Shown piece by piece: positions 1 through 8,464 of a DNA stretch of 44,219 bases (position 1 is its first letter; every line of letters starts with the position of its first letter). Origin of the DNA: Chlorobiaceae bacterium (GTDB lineage: Bacteria; Bacteroidota; Chlorobiia; Chlorobiales; Chlorobiaceae). Made by a program: the position numbers and the translations under genes. The DNA lies in the NCBI GenBank assembly GCA_013334925.1, contig JAAXWP010000019.1, positions 1 to 44,219 of the forward strand, given 5' to 3'. The notes under the pieces are model-generated. The model had not been told where the DNA came from. It saw only the letters and a program-made list of their open reading frames with translations, and searched no databases.

Positions 1-191
1 TGATCGCCGGCGCCTATGGCATAGAGCATTTCGGTCAGGCTCGGAGCAAGGCTGATGATCCGTTTCGGTGCCGTTGCCGAGGATCTGGCCGGTTCTTGCC
101 GCTGTGGTGAACAGGCTGAGATGCTCACCGTGACAAGGGTCAGCAACAGGGACAGGCTGAAGTGGAATTTAAGGGGTGAGCGTTTTGGCAT
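1..191 (-). CDS. btuF: Vitamin B12 ABC transporter substrate-binding lipoprotein BtuF (N-terminal part, cut by window edge)
   Basis: The minus strand reads from an ATG at 191 to the window edge, giving the first 63 residues. They begin with a lysine/arginine-containing leader, a hydrophobic stretch and a lipobox ISAC with the lipidated cysteine at residue 27. A proline/glutamine-rich linker follows, then KRIISLAPSLTEMLYAIGAG, the hallmark start of BtuF/FecB-type periplasmic corrinoid and siderophore binding proteins. In this family the lipoprotein captures corrinoid after BtuB and delivers it to BtuCD. The start codon overlaps the end of the upstream NUDIX gene by 23 bases, so the two are probably translationally coupled. 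Its partners BtuB, BtuC and BtuD lie on the opposite strand in this window, which supports a B12 role over siderophore binding. The remainder is outside the window. Confidence 0.85.
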   Translation of the reverse strand, partial: MPKRSPLKFHFSLSLLLTLVTVSISACSPQRQEPARSSATAPKRIISLAPSLTEMLYAIGAGD

Positions 192-579
192 AGCACTGAA
201 GCACGAGATTGTGGTTGAAGGCAAGCTGCATCGAGAGCGCCTGGTCGAGAGGAACCCAGGCAATGTCGGTCACCTCTTCGGGCTGATGGCGGAGAGTACC
301 TGAGCCGGGCCCGGAGAAGGCGAGCACGACCGCGTGGAAGCGGTGTTCCGGGAAGATCTCGTCAAAAAAGCCGATGAAGTTCTCAGGTTCGAAACCGAGC
401 CCGGTCTCCTCCTGGATCTCCCGCCGGACGGCGTTCTTCACGGTTTCGCCATCGTCGATATGTCCTCCGGGGAGGCACCAGTACCCCTGGAATGGCTGGA
501 CGTTTCTCCTGGTGAGCAGCACGGTTCGCGGGTTGCCCCCTTCGGGAAAGACCACGCCGGTTACAGTCGCTTTTGCCAT
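169..579 (-). CDS. NUDIX hydrolase
   Basis: The protein is about 136 residues when started at the ATG at 579 (MAKATVTGVVFPEGG), the usual beginning of a NUDIX fold. An upstream in-frame ATG at 708 would add 43 residues of unlikely sequence and would overlap the divergent gene. The NUDIX box GHIDDGETVKNAVRREIQEE followed by TGL is complete (G-x5-E-x7-REU-x-EE-x-GU), so the metal-binding glutamates are present. Such enzymes hydrolyse nucleoside diphosphates linked to another group; the substrate cannot be read from the sequence. The gene overlaps btuF downstream, so it is probably co-transcribed with the B12 binding protein. Whether it acts on a cobamide intermediate or is a housekeeping enzyme is unknown. 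Family assignment is firm; the start is moderately sure. Confidence 0.85.
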   Translation of the reverse strand: MAKATVTGVVFPEGGNPRTVLLTRRNVQPFQGYWCLPGGHIDDGETVKNAVRREIQEETGLGFEPENFIGFFDEIFPEHRFHAVVLAFSGPGSGTLRHQPEEVTDIAWVPLDQALSMQLAFNHNLVLQCYAKTLTP

Positions 580-740
580 GGTGAAGGCGATCGGATTGAG
601 AGAATTCAGATTGTCAAAGCTAAAAACAGCCGGAAATTCCGCAAAGCAAGGAGACTTTTTTACATCGCCTGTCGTTATGTTCGAAGATGAGGTGCCTGCG
701 TGAAGCACTTCACGGATTCAGTAATCAAGCGTTACACAAG

Positions 741-1208
741 ATGAGTCAGCACAGGAGGAGCTGGGTGCAGCGGATGCCGGTGACGGTGGAGGAGGCCTGG
801 GATTTTTTTTCGATGCCCGACAACCTTGCAAGAATCACCCCGCCAGAAATGTTTTTCAGAATCACCAATGGCGTCAGGGGCCAGTCGATCCGCGAGGGGA
901 TGATCATCACCTACACGCTTTACCCGTTCATGCTGATTCCTGTCAACTGGGCGACCGAGATCACGAAAGTATCGAAGCCCGAATTCTTCGAAGACCGGCA
1001 GATGGAGGGGCCATACGAAGAGTGGCACCACCGGCACCTGTTCAGGGCGATAGATGGAGGAGTCGAGATGACCGACATCGTCGAGTACCAGCTCCCCCTG
1101 GGACCATTCGGAGATCTTGTGGAGTCGCTCATTGTAGGACGGCGTCTGGACGAAGTGTTCGCTTATCGCAGAAAACGTATCGCCGAGATCCTCGGCACCT
1201 TGGATTGA
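741..1208 (+). CDS. SRPBCC-family (START-like) protein
   Basis: This protein of about 155 residues has the layout of a small SRPBCC/polyketide-cyclase-like protein: an early PVTVEEAWDFFSMPDNLARITP segment (helix after first strand), an aromatic-rich middle with YEEWHHRHLF, and a long C-terminal helix with the RRLDEVFAYRRKRI pattern. Proteins of this shape are often annotated as ligand-binding SRPBCC or 'cell division inhibitor SulA-like' proteins, and no catalytic residues are recognisable. The ATG at 741 is preferred; an upstream in-frame ATG at 687 adds 18 residues with no similarity to the family. It is divergent from the NUDIX-btuF pair and lies upstream of the B12 riboswitch. Its ligand is unknown and a role in B12 metabolism should not be assumed from position alone. 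Confidence 0.7.
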   Translation: MSQHRRSWVQRMPVTVEEAWDFFSMPDNLARITPPEMFFRITNGVRGQSIREGMIITYTLYPFMLIPVNWATEITKVSKPEFFEDRQMEGPYEEWHHRHLFRAIDGGVEMTDIVEYQLPLGPFGDLVESLIVGRRLDEVFAYRRKRIAEILGTLD

Positions 1209-1212
1209 GTGG

Positions 1213-1241
1213 TTGCATTATTTGCGGGAAATCGTTATTTA
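1213..1241 (+). promoter_or_regulatory. Candidate sigma-70-type promoter for the btuB leader
   Basis: TTGCAT at 1213-1218 and TATTTA at 1236-1241 are separated by 17 bases, and transcription would begin near 1248, about 20 bases before the first riboswitch helix. The -35 element is good and the -10 element is weak. The placement directly upstream of a cobalamin riboswitch is the main support. Promoter consensus for this lineage is not certain. Confidence 0.35.
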
Positions 1242-1269
1242 TGGCCTGCAAAGATTTTTGTTCTTTCGA

Positions 1270-1482
1270 ATGATAGCTGGTGCCGGCTTCAAAGCCGGAG
1301 AATAGGGAAGTACGTGAGATTCGTACACTGTACCCGCAACTGTACAACGGCAAGCTGCCGCTGACAGGCATGGCCACATGTCTCGAAGCCGCAGTCGCTG
1401 CGTGTCACTGCCCAGGTCCTCCACGGACAGGGCGGGAAGGCCGCAACGGTTTGGCCGCCATAGTCAGGAGACCTGCCAGTTA
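1270..1482 (+). promoter_or_regulatory. Cobalamin (AdoCbl) riboswitch
   Basis: The leader of btuB carries the conserved blocks of a B12 riboswitch in order: a short helix around GGTGCCGGCTTCAAAGCCGG (1279-1298), the core AATAGGGAAG (1301-1310), GTGAGATTCGTACACTGTACC (from 1315), CCGCAACTGTA (1334-1344), and the B12 box AGTCAGGAGACCTGCCA at 1462-1478. In this family, adenosylcobalamin binding reduces expression of uptake and synthesis genes. It is expected to control btuB and, by read-through, the bluB-cobQ-cobD-cbiB-cobO-btuC-btuD-cbiR run. The distance from the B12 box to the btuB start is over 200 bases, which is long for a simple kissing-loop expression platform. A hairpin over the btuB ribosome site at 1654-1690 may form part of the output. 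Confidence 0.93.
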
Positions 1483-1653
1483 ACTCTTTGCTTGTGATAC
1501 GACTACGGGTTATAGTCAGGCAAAGCTGTACCGATCGGACGATCCCAGTCAAAAAAACTTCCCGTTTTTCATGTTTTCCTGCACTGGAGGAGCCCGGGGC
1601 GAACCTCAGGTTTATCGTCGTTCATGGTACGAAAGCAGCCTCATTTCTTGACC

Positions 1654-1690
1654 CCTGTCTGTTGATCATTGTTTAATAATTCAACACAGG
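1654..1690 (+). promoter_or_regulatory. Hairpin overlapping the btuB Shine-Dalgarno site
   Basis: CCTGT (1654-1658) plus GTTGA (1661-1665) pair with TCAAC (1681-1685) plus ACAGG (1686-1690), a ten-pair helix with a two-base bulge and a 15-base AT-rich loop. The downstream arm contains the AGG of the only Shine-Dalgarno-like sequence (AGGA 1688-1691), nine bases before the btuB ATG. Forming the helix would hide the ribosome site. No poly-T follows, so this is not an intrinsic terminator. It is likely to be part of translational control by the upstream riboswitch. Confidence 0.5.
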
Positions 1691-1700
1691 ACAACCAGTT

Positions 1701-3572
1701 ATGAACAGGAAAAAACTTGCCATTCTGATGACTGCCATGCTCTGCAGTCGCGGGGTGCTTGCCGCCGACACCGGTTATGTTGGCGAAGAGGTCGTCGTTT
1801 CGGCGACCAAGACACTGAACAGGATCAGCGATGCCGGCGGCAGTTCGGTGACGGTGATCACTTCGGAGGAGATCAGGAACTCGGGTCAGCCGACGGTCGT
1901 GGATGTGATCAAGGGTGTCGCAGGTATCGACGTTGCATCCAACGGCGGCCTCGGCAGCAACAGCAGTATCTTTCTGCGGGGCGCCGATGCAACCTATACG
2001 CTGGTTCTGATCGATGGCGTGCCGGTGAACGATCCTTCCGACGGCACCAGGGCTCCGAACCTTTCCAACCTCATCGTCGACAATATCGCCCGTATCGAGA
2101 TCGTTCGCGGACCGTCAAGCATGCTGTACGGTTCGGGCGCTTCGGCAGGCGTGATCAACATCATCACCAGAAAGGCGGGCGACAAGCCTGAAACCTATGC
2201 GGGTGCCGAGGGTGGTGCCTACGGAACGTACAAGTATTATGCAGGAACGAGTGGTCGCAAGGGCATCATGGACTACTCGATCGGCTTCTCCAGGCTCAAG
2301 ACCGATGGCTTTTCGTCGACAGATAAGCGGAACAGCTGGATCAACCCGACAGGCCGTTCGTTCGAGAAGGATGGCTACGACAACACGACCCTCTCCGGTA
2401 ACTTCGGATTCCGCTTCAGCGACCATATCTCCCTCGAGACCTCTCTGAGGCATACCGATGCCAGCACGGAGTACGACAACCCAGGCGTCGATGTAATCGG
2501 CAACGACCAGGATTCCGAGCAGTTCAGCGGCAGGGTTGCCCTGAAGATGAATTACCAGCCGCTTCTGAGCACGGTCTACTACAACGTGAGCAGCCAGAAT
2601 CGTTCCTACATCTCAAATGATGTTCTCAACGCCAAATACCACGGTTTCATCTACGAAATCGGATGGCAGGGCGATCTGTCGGTGACGGACAACAACATCG
2701 TCAGTATCGGACTGAATGCCCAGAACGAGCGGATCGACCAGAAGAGTTATGGCCTGTACGCCTCTTCGGTTGACCACGATGTCTCATCGAACGCCATTTT
2801 CCTCGAAGACCAGTGGCGTGTCGGCAATCTGAGGTTCGTTGGGGGTATCCGTTATGAGGACAACGAGAAGTTCGGTGACAAGACCACCTTCCGCATCGCC
2901 CCTTCTTACTCGCTGGGCGACACGATGTTCAAGTTCAGTTACGCGACTGCGTTCAAGGCGCCGTCACTGTATGAGCTCTATTCGATGTATGGCAACGAGC
3001 AGCTCAAGGCCGAGACCAGCGAAGGGTGGGACGCCGGCATCGAACAGAAGATCGGCAAGCGTGTGACGGTCGGTTCCACCTATTTCCATACCGATTATGA
3101 CGATCGCATCGCATTCGACCTCAGCACATGGAAGTATGCCCAGGCAGAAGGCAAAACCCGGACTCTCGGCGTGGAGAACTTCGTCGAATGGCGTCCATCC
3201 GATTCTCTGACAGCGGTCATGAACTATACCTACACCTACACCCGGGATGCGAACGACAGTGAACTGGCGCGTCGTCCGAAAAACAAGGTCGGCCTGACCT
3301 GTTCCTGGAAAGCGACCGACCGGCTTAAGCTGAACACGAACGTGCAGTGGGTCGGTTCCCGCAGGGATTCAGGAGCACGGAATGATGACGGAGTGATTAC
3401 CGGAAAGCTGGACAGCTATCTGCTGGTCAATCTTGCAACCTCCTACAGGCTCTCCGATAACTTCGAGGTCTATGGAAGGATCGACAATATCTTCGACAAA
3501 TACTACGAAGATGCCTGGGGTTATGCGACTCCCGGCAGGTCGGCGTACGCAGGCATGAAAGTGAATTTCTGA
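1701..3572 (+). CDS. btuB: TonB-dependent vitamin B12 outer-membrane receptor
   Basis: This 623-residue protein starts with a signal peptide (MNRKKLAILMTAMLCSRGVLA) and a TonB box region EEVVVSATK at about residues 29-37. The plug domain follows, with VIKGVAGIDV, SIFLRGADATYTLVLIDGVP, and ARIEIVRGPSSMLYGSGASAGVINII. The rest is a 22-strand-type barrel rich in alternating aromatic residues, ending in GMKVNF with the terminal phenylalanine needed for outer membrane assembly. It imports corrinoids using TonB energy. The cobalamin riboswitch immediately upstream and the B12 synthesis genes downstream identify the substrate better than the sequence alone. The ATG at 1701 follows AGGA with nine-base spacing. 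A hairpin at 3606-3633 follows the gene. Confidence 0.93.
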   Translation: MNRKKLAILMTAMLCSRGVLAADTGYVGEEVVVSATKTLNRISDAGGSSVTVITSEEIRNSGQPTVVDVIKGVAGIDVASNGGLGSNSSIFLRGADATYTLVLIDGVPVNDPSDGTRAPNLSNLIVDNIARIEIVRGPSSMLYGSGASAGVINIITRKAGDKPETYAGAEGGAYGTYKYYAGTSGRKGIMDYSIGFSRLKTDGFSSTDKRNSWINPTGRSFEKDGYDNTTLSGNFGFRFSDHISLETSLRHTDASTEYDNPGVDVIGNDQDSEQFSGRVALKMNYQPLLSTVYYNVSSQNRSYISNDVLNAKYHGFIYEIGWQGDLSVTDNNIVSIGLNAQNERIDQKSYGLYASSVDHDVSSNAIFLEDQWRVGNLRFVGGIRYEDNEKFGDKTTFRIAPSYSLGDTMFKFSYATAFKAPSLYELYSMYGNEQLKAETSEGWDAGIEQKIGKRVTVGSTYFHTDYDDRIAFDLSTWKYAQAEGKTRTLGVENFVEWRPSDSLTAVMNYTYTYTRDANDSELARRPKNKVGLTCSWKATDRLKLNTNVQWVGSRRDSGARNDDGVITGKLDSYLLVNLATSYRLSDNFEVYGRIDNIFDKYYEDAWGYATPGRSAYAGMKVNF

Positions 3573-3605
3573 AGAAGTATCGTTCGAAAACAGTACTATG
3601 GTCTC

Positions 3606-3633
3606 CCGGCAGGCTGCAGATGCGGTCTGCCGG
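3606..3633 (+). terminator. Stem-loop after btuB (weak terminator or processing hairpin)
   Basis: CCGGCAG (3606-3612) and CTGCCGG (3627-3633) are a perfect seven-base inverted repeat around a 14-base loop, in the 101-base gap between btuB and bluB. No T-run follows, so intrinsic termination would be weak. It could stabilise the btuB message or cause polar expression of the distal genes. Confidence 0.3.
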
Positions 3634-3673
3634 CAAGGTCATGGCACCAAAAGTTTAAACTCCGTCGACCAAC

Positions 3674-4315
3674 ATGATGACAATCAGCGATTCGGAACGC
3701 CAGGCACTCTACAAGGTTATTTACAGCCGTCGCGACGTCAGGGGGCAGTTCCTGCCCGATCCGGTACCGGAAGCGGCCCTTCGTCGAGTGCTCGATGCGG
3801 CACATCACGCTCCGAGCGTCGGCTTCATGCAGCCATGGGACTTCATTGTCGTCCGTGATCCGGAGCTGCGGCAAAAGATCAAAGAGGGTTTTGAAATTGC
3901 TCATGCAGAAGCCTCGGCAATGTTCGATGGCGACAAACGTGACCAGTACGGTACCTTCAAACTCGAAGGAATCATGGAGGCTCCGCTGGGTGTCTGCGTC
4001 ACCTGTGACCGGTCGCGAACCGGCGATGTGGTCATCGGCCGTACGGCAAACCCCGAAATGGACCTCTACAGTTCGGTCTGTGCTGTGCAGAATCTCTGGC
4101 TCGCAGCCAGAGCCGAGAATCTCGGCGTCGGCTGGGTGAGCATCATCCATCACGATCATGTCCGGAAGGTGCTTGGCATTCCGGAGCACATCATGCCGAT
4201 TGCCTGGCTCTGCATCGGCAAGGTCAGTTTTTTCCACGAAACCCCCGAGCTGGAGCAGGCCGGTTGGCTGCCGAGGCTGGAGCTGGAGGAGCTGATCCAC
4301 GAAGAGCAATGGTAA
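3674..4315 (+). CDS. bluB: BluB, 5,6-dimethylbenzimidazole synthase
   Basis: This is a 213-residue nitroreductase-fold flavoprotein. RRDVRGQFLPDPVPEAALRRV at residues 19-39 and AAHHAPSVGFMQPWDFIVV at 42-60 are signatures of BluB rather than of general nitroreductases. GVGWVSI near the C-terminal third is also conserved. BluB breaks down reduced FMN using molecular oxygen to form 5,6-dimethylbenzimidazole, the lower ligand of B12. The aspartate in RRDVR and the serine in GWVSI appear to correspond to residues studied in the Sinorhizobium enzyme; that mapping is from memory. The gene lies between btuB and cobQ and supplies the base that CobT activates. Need for oxygen is odd if the host is a strict anaerobe. 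Start could be either of two adjacent ATGs. Confidence 0.88.
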   Translation: MMTISDSERQALYKVIYSRRDVRGQFLPDPVPEAALRRVLDAAHHAPSVGFMQPWDFIVVRDPELRQKIKEGFEIAHAEASAMFDGDKRDQYGTFKLEGIMEAPLGVCVTCDRSRTGDVVIGRTANPEMDLYSSVCAVQNLWLAARAENLGVGWVSIIHHDHVRKVLGIPEHIMPIAWLCIGKVSFFHETPELEQAGWLPRLELEELIHEEQW

Positions 4316-4393
4316 AATGGGGGGCAACCTCTCACGACGGTCGGGACATACGTCGATTTGCTGAAAAGATTGTGTTTTAACAGAAAAAAGAGC

Positions 4394-5893
4394 ATGAAGA
4401 ATATCGCCGTACTTGGTACCGCTTCGGACGTGGGCAAGAGCATTGTCGCTACAGCCCTGTGCCGCATCTTCAGCAATGCGGGCATCGACGTCGCGCCGTA
4501 CAAGGCTCAGAACATGTCGAACAACTCCGGCGTCACGGTCGAGGGTGACGAGATGGGGCGTGCCCAGATCGTGCAGGCTCATGCCGCACGCGTCTCGCCA
4601 CATGCCGATATGAATCCTGTGCTGCTCAAGCCGAACACCGATACCGGAGCCCAGGTGGTGCTTCAGGGCCGTGTCTGTACGGACCGGACTGCGAGGGAGT
4701 ATTTCGGCGACACCTCCAGGTGGGCCGCGGCTGCGTTTGAAAGCCTCGACAGGCTTTCGGATCGTCACGAACTGGTCGTGATCGAGGGGGCCGGGTCGTG
4801 CGCCGAGATGAACCTCTACAGCCGCGATTTCGTCAATTTCAGGACGGCGAGGCGTGCCGGGGCTTCGGTGATTCTCGTCGCGGATATCGATCGCGGAGGA
4901 GTGTTTGCTCAGGTGGCAGGCACGCTTGCCGTCATTCCGCCTGAAGACCGGGCTCTGGTGAAAGGGGTCATCGTGAACCGTTTCCGTGGAGACAAGGCTC
5001 TCTTCGAGGATGGCGTGAAGATGCTTGAATCGATGACCGGCGTGCCGGTGCTCGGGGTGATTCCATGGTTCCGTGGTTTTTCGATCGACTCGGAAGATGC
5101 CGTACCGCTCTCGGCAGTCGTTGATCCGAAACATGATCCGTCACCGGACAAGCTCGGTATTGCGGCGGTCTACTTCCCGCACATCTCCAATTTCACCGAT
5201 CTGGCCCCGCTTGAAGCGGAGCCGGATGTCGAGCTCCATTGGCTGCATCACCCAAAACCGCTCGATGGCTACAAAGCGCTGGTGCTGCCCGGTTCGAAAA
5301 ATGTGCGTGGAGACCTCGAATGGCTCTTCTCTATGGGCTGGCGTGAGCACATCGATGCCTTTCGAGCTTCCGGCGGCCTGATTATCGGTATCTGTGGTGG
5401 TTACCAGATGCTCGGCGAGTCGATCGCCGATCCGCATGGAGTGGAAGGCGCACCTGGTTCGAGCGCTGCGCTTGGTATGTTGCCCGTCGAGACGGTGCTG
5501 GAGCGCGACAAGGCGCTCTGCAACAGTACCGGCACCATTTGCGGATCGGATGTGTCTGTTCGCGGATACGAGATCCACATGGGCAGGAGCCATGCCTGCA
5601 ATGGTGAACTCCTGCCACTCATCGAGGTGTCTCACCGGAACCAGCGGCCCGAGCCGGGACCCGACGGAGCGGTGAGCCCCGACGGACGGGTGATGGGCAC
5701 CTATTTCCATGGTCTCTTCGACGAGCATGGTGCCAGGGAGTGGTTCCTCCATCTGCTCGATCCCGACCGTCGCACTTCCGGAGACGCAACCTCAGCCCGC
5801 GACCCTTACGAGCTTCTTGCCAGCCATTTTGCAGACAATCTCGATCTGGATGCCCTCTTTGAAATTGTCAACGCCAGGGAGTTGGTGCCATGA
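4394..5893 (+). CDS. cobQ: Adenosylcobyric acid synthase (glutamine-hydrolysing)
   Basis: This 499-residue two-domain enzyme has an N-terminal dethiobiotin-synthetase-like ATPase domain ([19 protein letters not shown], then [11 protein letters not shown] and [20 protein letters not shown], all characteristic of CobQ/CbiP). Its C-terminal class I glutamine amidotransferase domain has nucleophile Cys334 in [13 protein letters not shown] and His439 in [10 protein letters not shown]. It amidates four carboxylates of adenosylcobyrinic acid a,c-diamide in the cytoplasm. ATG at 4394 is chosen because the product then begins directly with the first strand and a purine-rich GAAAAAAGAG lies in front; an upstream in-frame ATG at 4358 only adds a basic tail. 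The stop overlaps the cobD start by four bases. Confidence 0.95.
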   Translation: MKNIAVLGTASDVGKSIVATALCRIFSNAGIDVAPYKAQNMSNNSGVTVEGDEMGRAQIVQAHAARVSPHADMNPVLLKPNTDTGAQVVLQGRVCTDRTAREYFGDTSRWAAAAFESLDRLSDRHELVVIEGAGSCAEMNLYSRDFVNFRTARRAGASVILVADIDRGGVFAQVAGTLAVIPPEDRALVKGVIVNRFRGDKALFEDGVKMLESMTGVPVLGVIPWFRGFSIDSEDAVPLSAVVDPKHDPSPDKLGIAAVYFPHISNFTDLAPLEAEPDVELHWLHHPKPLDGYKALVLPGSKNVRGDLEWLFSMGWREHIDAFRASGGLIIGICGGYQMLGESIADPHGVEGAPGSSAALGMLPVETVLERDKALCNSTGTICGSDVSVRGYEIHMGRSHACNGELLPLIEVSHRNQRPEPGPDGAVSPDGRVMGTYFHGLFDEHGAREWFLHLLDPDRRTSGDATSARDPYELLASHFADNLDLDALFEIVNARELVP

Positions 5894-6969
5894 GTGCCGC
5901 GTATCTTTTTGCCCATCAGCATGGTGGCGCACCGGCAGGAAAAGAGGGGCTGCTTGACTTCAGTGTCAATGTGAGTCCGATTCCGCTTCCGATGCCGTCG
6001 GATCCGTTGCACTCGTTCAACCTTGGCTCCTATCCTTCAATGGACGGGAAAGGTGTCAGGGAGTTCTATGCAGGGCGTTTCGGCTTCGATGAGAAGCATG
6101 TGATGCCGCTGAACGGAGCGATCGAGGGGATCTACCTCTTGCCAAGAGCGCTTGGCCTGAAACGTGTCCTGATTCCCAAGCCCTCGTTTCACGATTACTC
6201 CAGGGCATGCAGGCTCGCGGGGGCAGAAGTTGTCGGTCTGTTCCTTGATCCCGAGACAGGTTTTGCCTTTCCGGATATCGAAACGGTTGCAGACGCACTG
6301 GATGGATGTGATGCGCTCTGTGTCGGCAATCCGAACAACCCGACCGGAACGATGATACCGAAGGCGCAACTGCTCGCTCTTGCCTGCCGTTTTCCTGAAA
6401 AGATCTTCATCGTAGATGAGGCTTTCATCCAGTTCACCGAAGGGTTTCCCGACAACTCGCTCATGTTCGACTCGATGGCCTTCCGGAACATCGTGGTCAT
6501 CCACTCCCTGACCAAATTCTACGCTCTTCCGGGTTTGCGGCTGGGTGCGGTGGTGGCCCATTCCGGCATGATCAGGAGACTCTACGGGCACAAGGAGCCG
6601 TGGACGGTCAACGCGATTGCCGAGTCGGTGGCGCGTCACCTGCTCGAGTGCCGCCGTTACGAGGAGCATCTTTTCGAAATGGTCAGTTCGGGTCGCAGAC
6701 TGATCGCCGAGGCGCTCAGCGGCCATGACGCAATGAAGCTGTACGGCGGGACGGCCAATTTCTTCCTGGCTTCGATCGAACCGGAATCAGAGCCGGAGAG
6801 TTTTTTCCCGCAGCTCGAAGCACGAGGCATTTTTGTCAGGGATTGCCGGAATTTTGACGGTCTCGATCGTAACTGGTTCCGGTTTTCGATCAGGGGACGA
6901 GAGGACAACCTTCGCCTGGTCGAATCGCTCCGGGCGGTGTTACCCTGTCTGGCAGGAGGAGTCAAGTGA
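5890..6969 (+). CDS. cobD: Threonine-phosphate decarboxylase, PLP-dependent (CobD)
   Basis: This 359-residue fold-type I aminotransferase-like protein begins with HQHGG and LDFSVNVSP, as in CobD, and has the VGNPNNPTG substrate/PLP segment, the aspartate of IVDEAF, and the Schiff-base lysine K209 in [15 protein letters not shown]. CobD decarboxylates L-threonine-O-3-phosphate to (R)-1-aminopropan-2-yl phosphate, the linker that CbiB joins to cobyric acid. Histidinol-phosphate aminotransferase is the closest alternative family, but the position between cobQ and cbiB, with an ATGA overlap at the start and tight coupling at the end, settles the role. Salmonella naming (CobD) is used; Pseudomonas CobD is the cbiB product. 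Confidence 0.92.
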   Translation: MSAAYLFAHQHGGAPAGKEGLLDFSVNVSPIPLPMPSDPLHSFNLGSYPSMDGKGVREFYAGRFGFDEKHVMPLNGAIEGIYLLPRALGLKRVLIPKPSFHDYSRACRLAGAEVVGLFLDPETGFAFPDIETVADALDGCDALCVGNPNNPTGTMIPKAQLLALACRFPEKIFIVDEAFIQFTEGFPDNSLMFDSMAFRNIVVIHSLTKFYALPGLRLGAVVAHSGMIRRLYGHKEPWTVNAIAESVARHLLECRRYEEHLFEMVSSGRRLIAEALSGHDAMKLYGGTANFFLASIEPESEPESFFPQLEARGIFVRDCRNFDGLDRNWFRFSIRGREDNLRLVESLRAVLPCLAGGVK

Positions 6970-7925
6970 TGGTTCCTGCGATGTGGCTGGCAGCATTGCT
7001 CGATCTGTTTCTGGGTGATCCAGCCGGATTCCCGCATCCGGTCAGGGGTGTGGGACGACTGGCGCTCGTTCTGGAAAAGCTCTTCAGGTCACTTCGGTTC
7101 CTGCCGCTGCGTCTGGCCGGTGTGCTGACGCTGATCTCCGTTGTTCTGATTACCGGAGGCAGTGTTTTCCTGCTCGTGGACGCGACTTCACGCATGCAGC
7201 CCGCGGCAGGTTTTGCCGTATCGGCGATCCTGCTCTATTTCGCGATCGCTCCCAGGGATCTGGCGGATCATGCGATGTCGGTCTGCCGGGCGCTCGAACG
7301 TGGTGATCTTGAGCTGGCGCGCCAAAGCGTCGCGATGATGGTGGGACGTGACACGGCTCGGCTGGACGAAACCGGCGTGGCGAAGGCTGCTGTCGAAAGC
7401 GTCGCTGAAAACACTGCCGATGGCGTCACTGCGCCTTTGCTGTATGGCCTCCTGTTCGGACCGGTTGGTGCCTGGGTGTACAAAGCTTCAAACACGCTCG
7501 ATTCGATGTTCGGATACAAAAACGAGCGCTATCGTGAATTTGGATGGGCATCGGCCAGGTTTGACGATCTGCTCAACTATATTCCGGCACGTCTGACCGT
7601 TTTGGCGGTTGCGTTCGCGGCATTTATTTTACGTCTCGATCCGGTTGGATCTCTTCGTACGGTTCACCAGTGTGCGCGGCGGCATGAAAGTCCGAATGCC
7701 GGTTATCCCGAGTCTGCATATGCCGGCGCACTCGGCGTTTCGTTCGGAGGTGCGAGAAGTTATGGCGGCAGGATCAAGGAGCTTCCGGTGCTTGGTCTTG
7801 CGGATGGGCGTATCGATATGGGCGTTCTCCGGCTTTCCGTTCGGCTCATGTATGCCACAACAGCGGTATTTTTGTCGGCAGGAACTGTTATCATATTTTT
7901 AATTCGACACTTGATATCATTTTAA
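6969..7925 (+). CDS. cbiB: Adenosylcobinamide-phosphate synthase CbiB (membrane protein)
   Basis: The 318-residue integral membrane protein begins with [23 protein letters not shown], the characteristic CbiB opening (LDxxxGDPxxxPHPVxxxG). Other conserved blocks are [20 protein letters not shown] and [25 protein letters not shown] with [12 protein letters not shown]. It condenses aminopropanol phosphate with adenosylcobyric acid. AGGAGG at 6954-6959 serves either a GTG at 6966 (six-base spacing) or the ATG at 6969 (nine-base spacing); the ATG, which touches the cobD stop as TGATG, is annotated. It has several hydrophobic segments, consistent with its inner-membrane location beside CobS. Confidence 0.93.
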   Translation: MVPAMWLAALLDLFLGDPAGFPHPVRGVGRLALVLEKLFRSLRFLPLRLAGVLTLISVVLITGGSVFLLVDATSRMQPAAGFAVSAILLYFAIAPRDLADHAMSVCRALERGDLELARQSVAMMVGRDTARLDETGVAKAAVESVAENTADGVTAPLLYGLLFGPVGAWVYKASNTLDSMFGYKNERYREFGWASARFDDLLNYIPARLTVLAVAFAAFILRLDPVGSLRTVHQCARRHESPNAGYPESAYAGALGVSFGGARSYGGRIKELPVLGLADGRIDMGVLRLSVRLMYATTAVFLSAGTVIIFLIRHLISF

Positions 7926-7936
7926 GCTAAGGATCC

Positions 7937-8464
7937 ATGGAACAGAAACGAGTACTTCTCTTCACGGGCAATGGCAAAGGCAAGAGCACGGCAGCGTTCG
8001 GGATGCTTGCCAGGGCGCTCGGGCATGGCATGAACACGCGGGTCATCCAGTTCGTCAAGGCGCAGGATGGGGTTGGCGAAATGCTCTTCTTCACCCGTTT
8101 CGAAAACGTGACCTGGGACCATTACGGGAAGGGGTTTCTTCCCTCCAACCCGGAAAGCCCGATCATGGAGTCACATCGGAAGGCGGCAAGCGCGGGTTTC
8201 GAGGAGGCTCTCGAAGCACTCGTTTCGGACGAGTACGATTTCGTGCTTCTGGATGAGGTCTGCTTCGCCCTGTCCAAAGGCATCATTCCGATCGAACCGC
8301 TGATCGACGCCATCCGCAAGGCTCCTGAAGGGAAGATCATCGTGCTCACCGGCAGGAATGCGCCACAGGAGCTGATCGATATCGCGGATACGGTCACCGA
8401 GATGCGCATGGTCAAACACGGCTATGAGCAGGGGCTTCTTTCCCAGGCCGGAGTTGAGGAGTGA
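7937..8464 (+). CDS. cobO: Cob(I)alamin adenosyltransferase, CobO/CobA type
   Basis: This 175-residue P-loop ATPase has GNGKGKST at residues 11-18, QFVKAQ after strand two, and the DFVLLDEVCFALSKGII block typical of the CobA/CobO family, with VLTGRNAPQELIDIADTVTEM near the end. It transfers the adenosyl group from ATP to the cobalt of reduced corrinoids and serves both de novo synthesis and salvage of corrinoids imported by BtuFCD. A good ribosome site AAGGA lies before the ATG. Its stop overlaps the GTG start of btuC by four bases, linking adenosylation to uptake. The PduO and EutT types of adenosyltransferase are excluded by the P-loop. Confidence 0.95.
   Translation: MEQKRVLLFTGNGKGKSTAAFGMLARALGHGMNTRVIQFVKAQDGVGEMLFFTRFENVTWDHYGKGFLPSNPESPIMESHRKAASAGFEEALEALVSDEYDFVLLDEVCFALSKGIIPIEPLIDAIRKAPEGKIIVLTGRNAPQELIDIADTVTEMRMVKHGYEQGLLSQAGVEE

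Noticed and set aside
3596-5134. 512-residue minus-strand open frame across bluB and cobQ
   Set aside because: It is antisense to two well-identified genes, is rich in histidine and arginine as expected of a shadow, and has no family resemblance.
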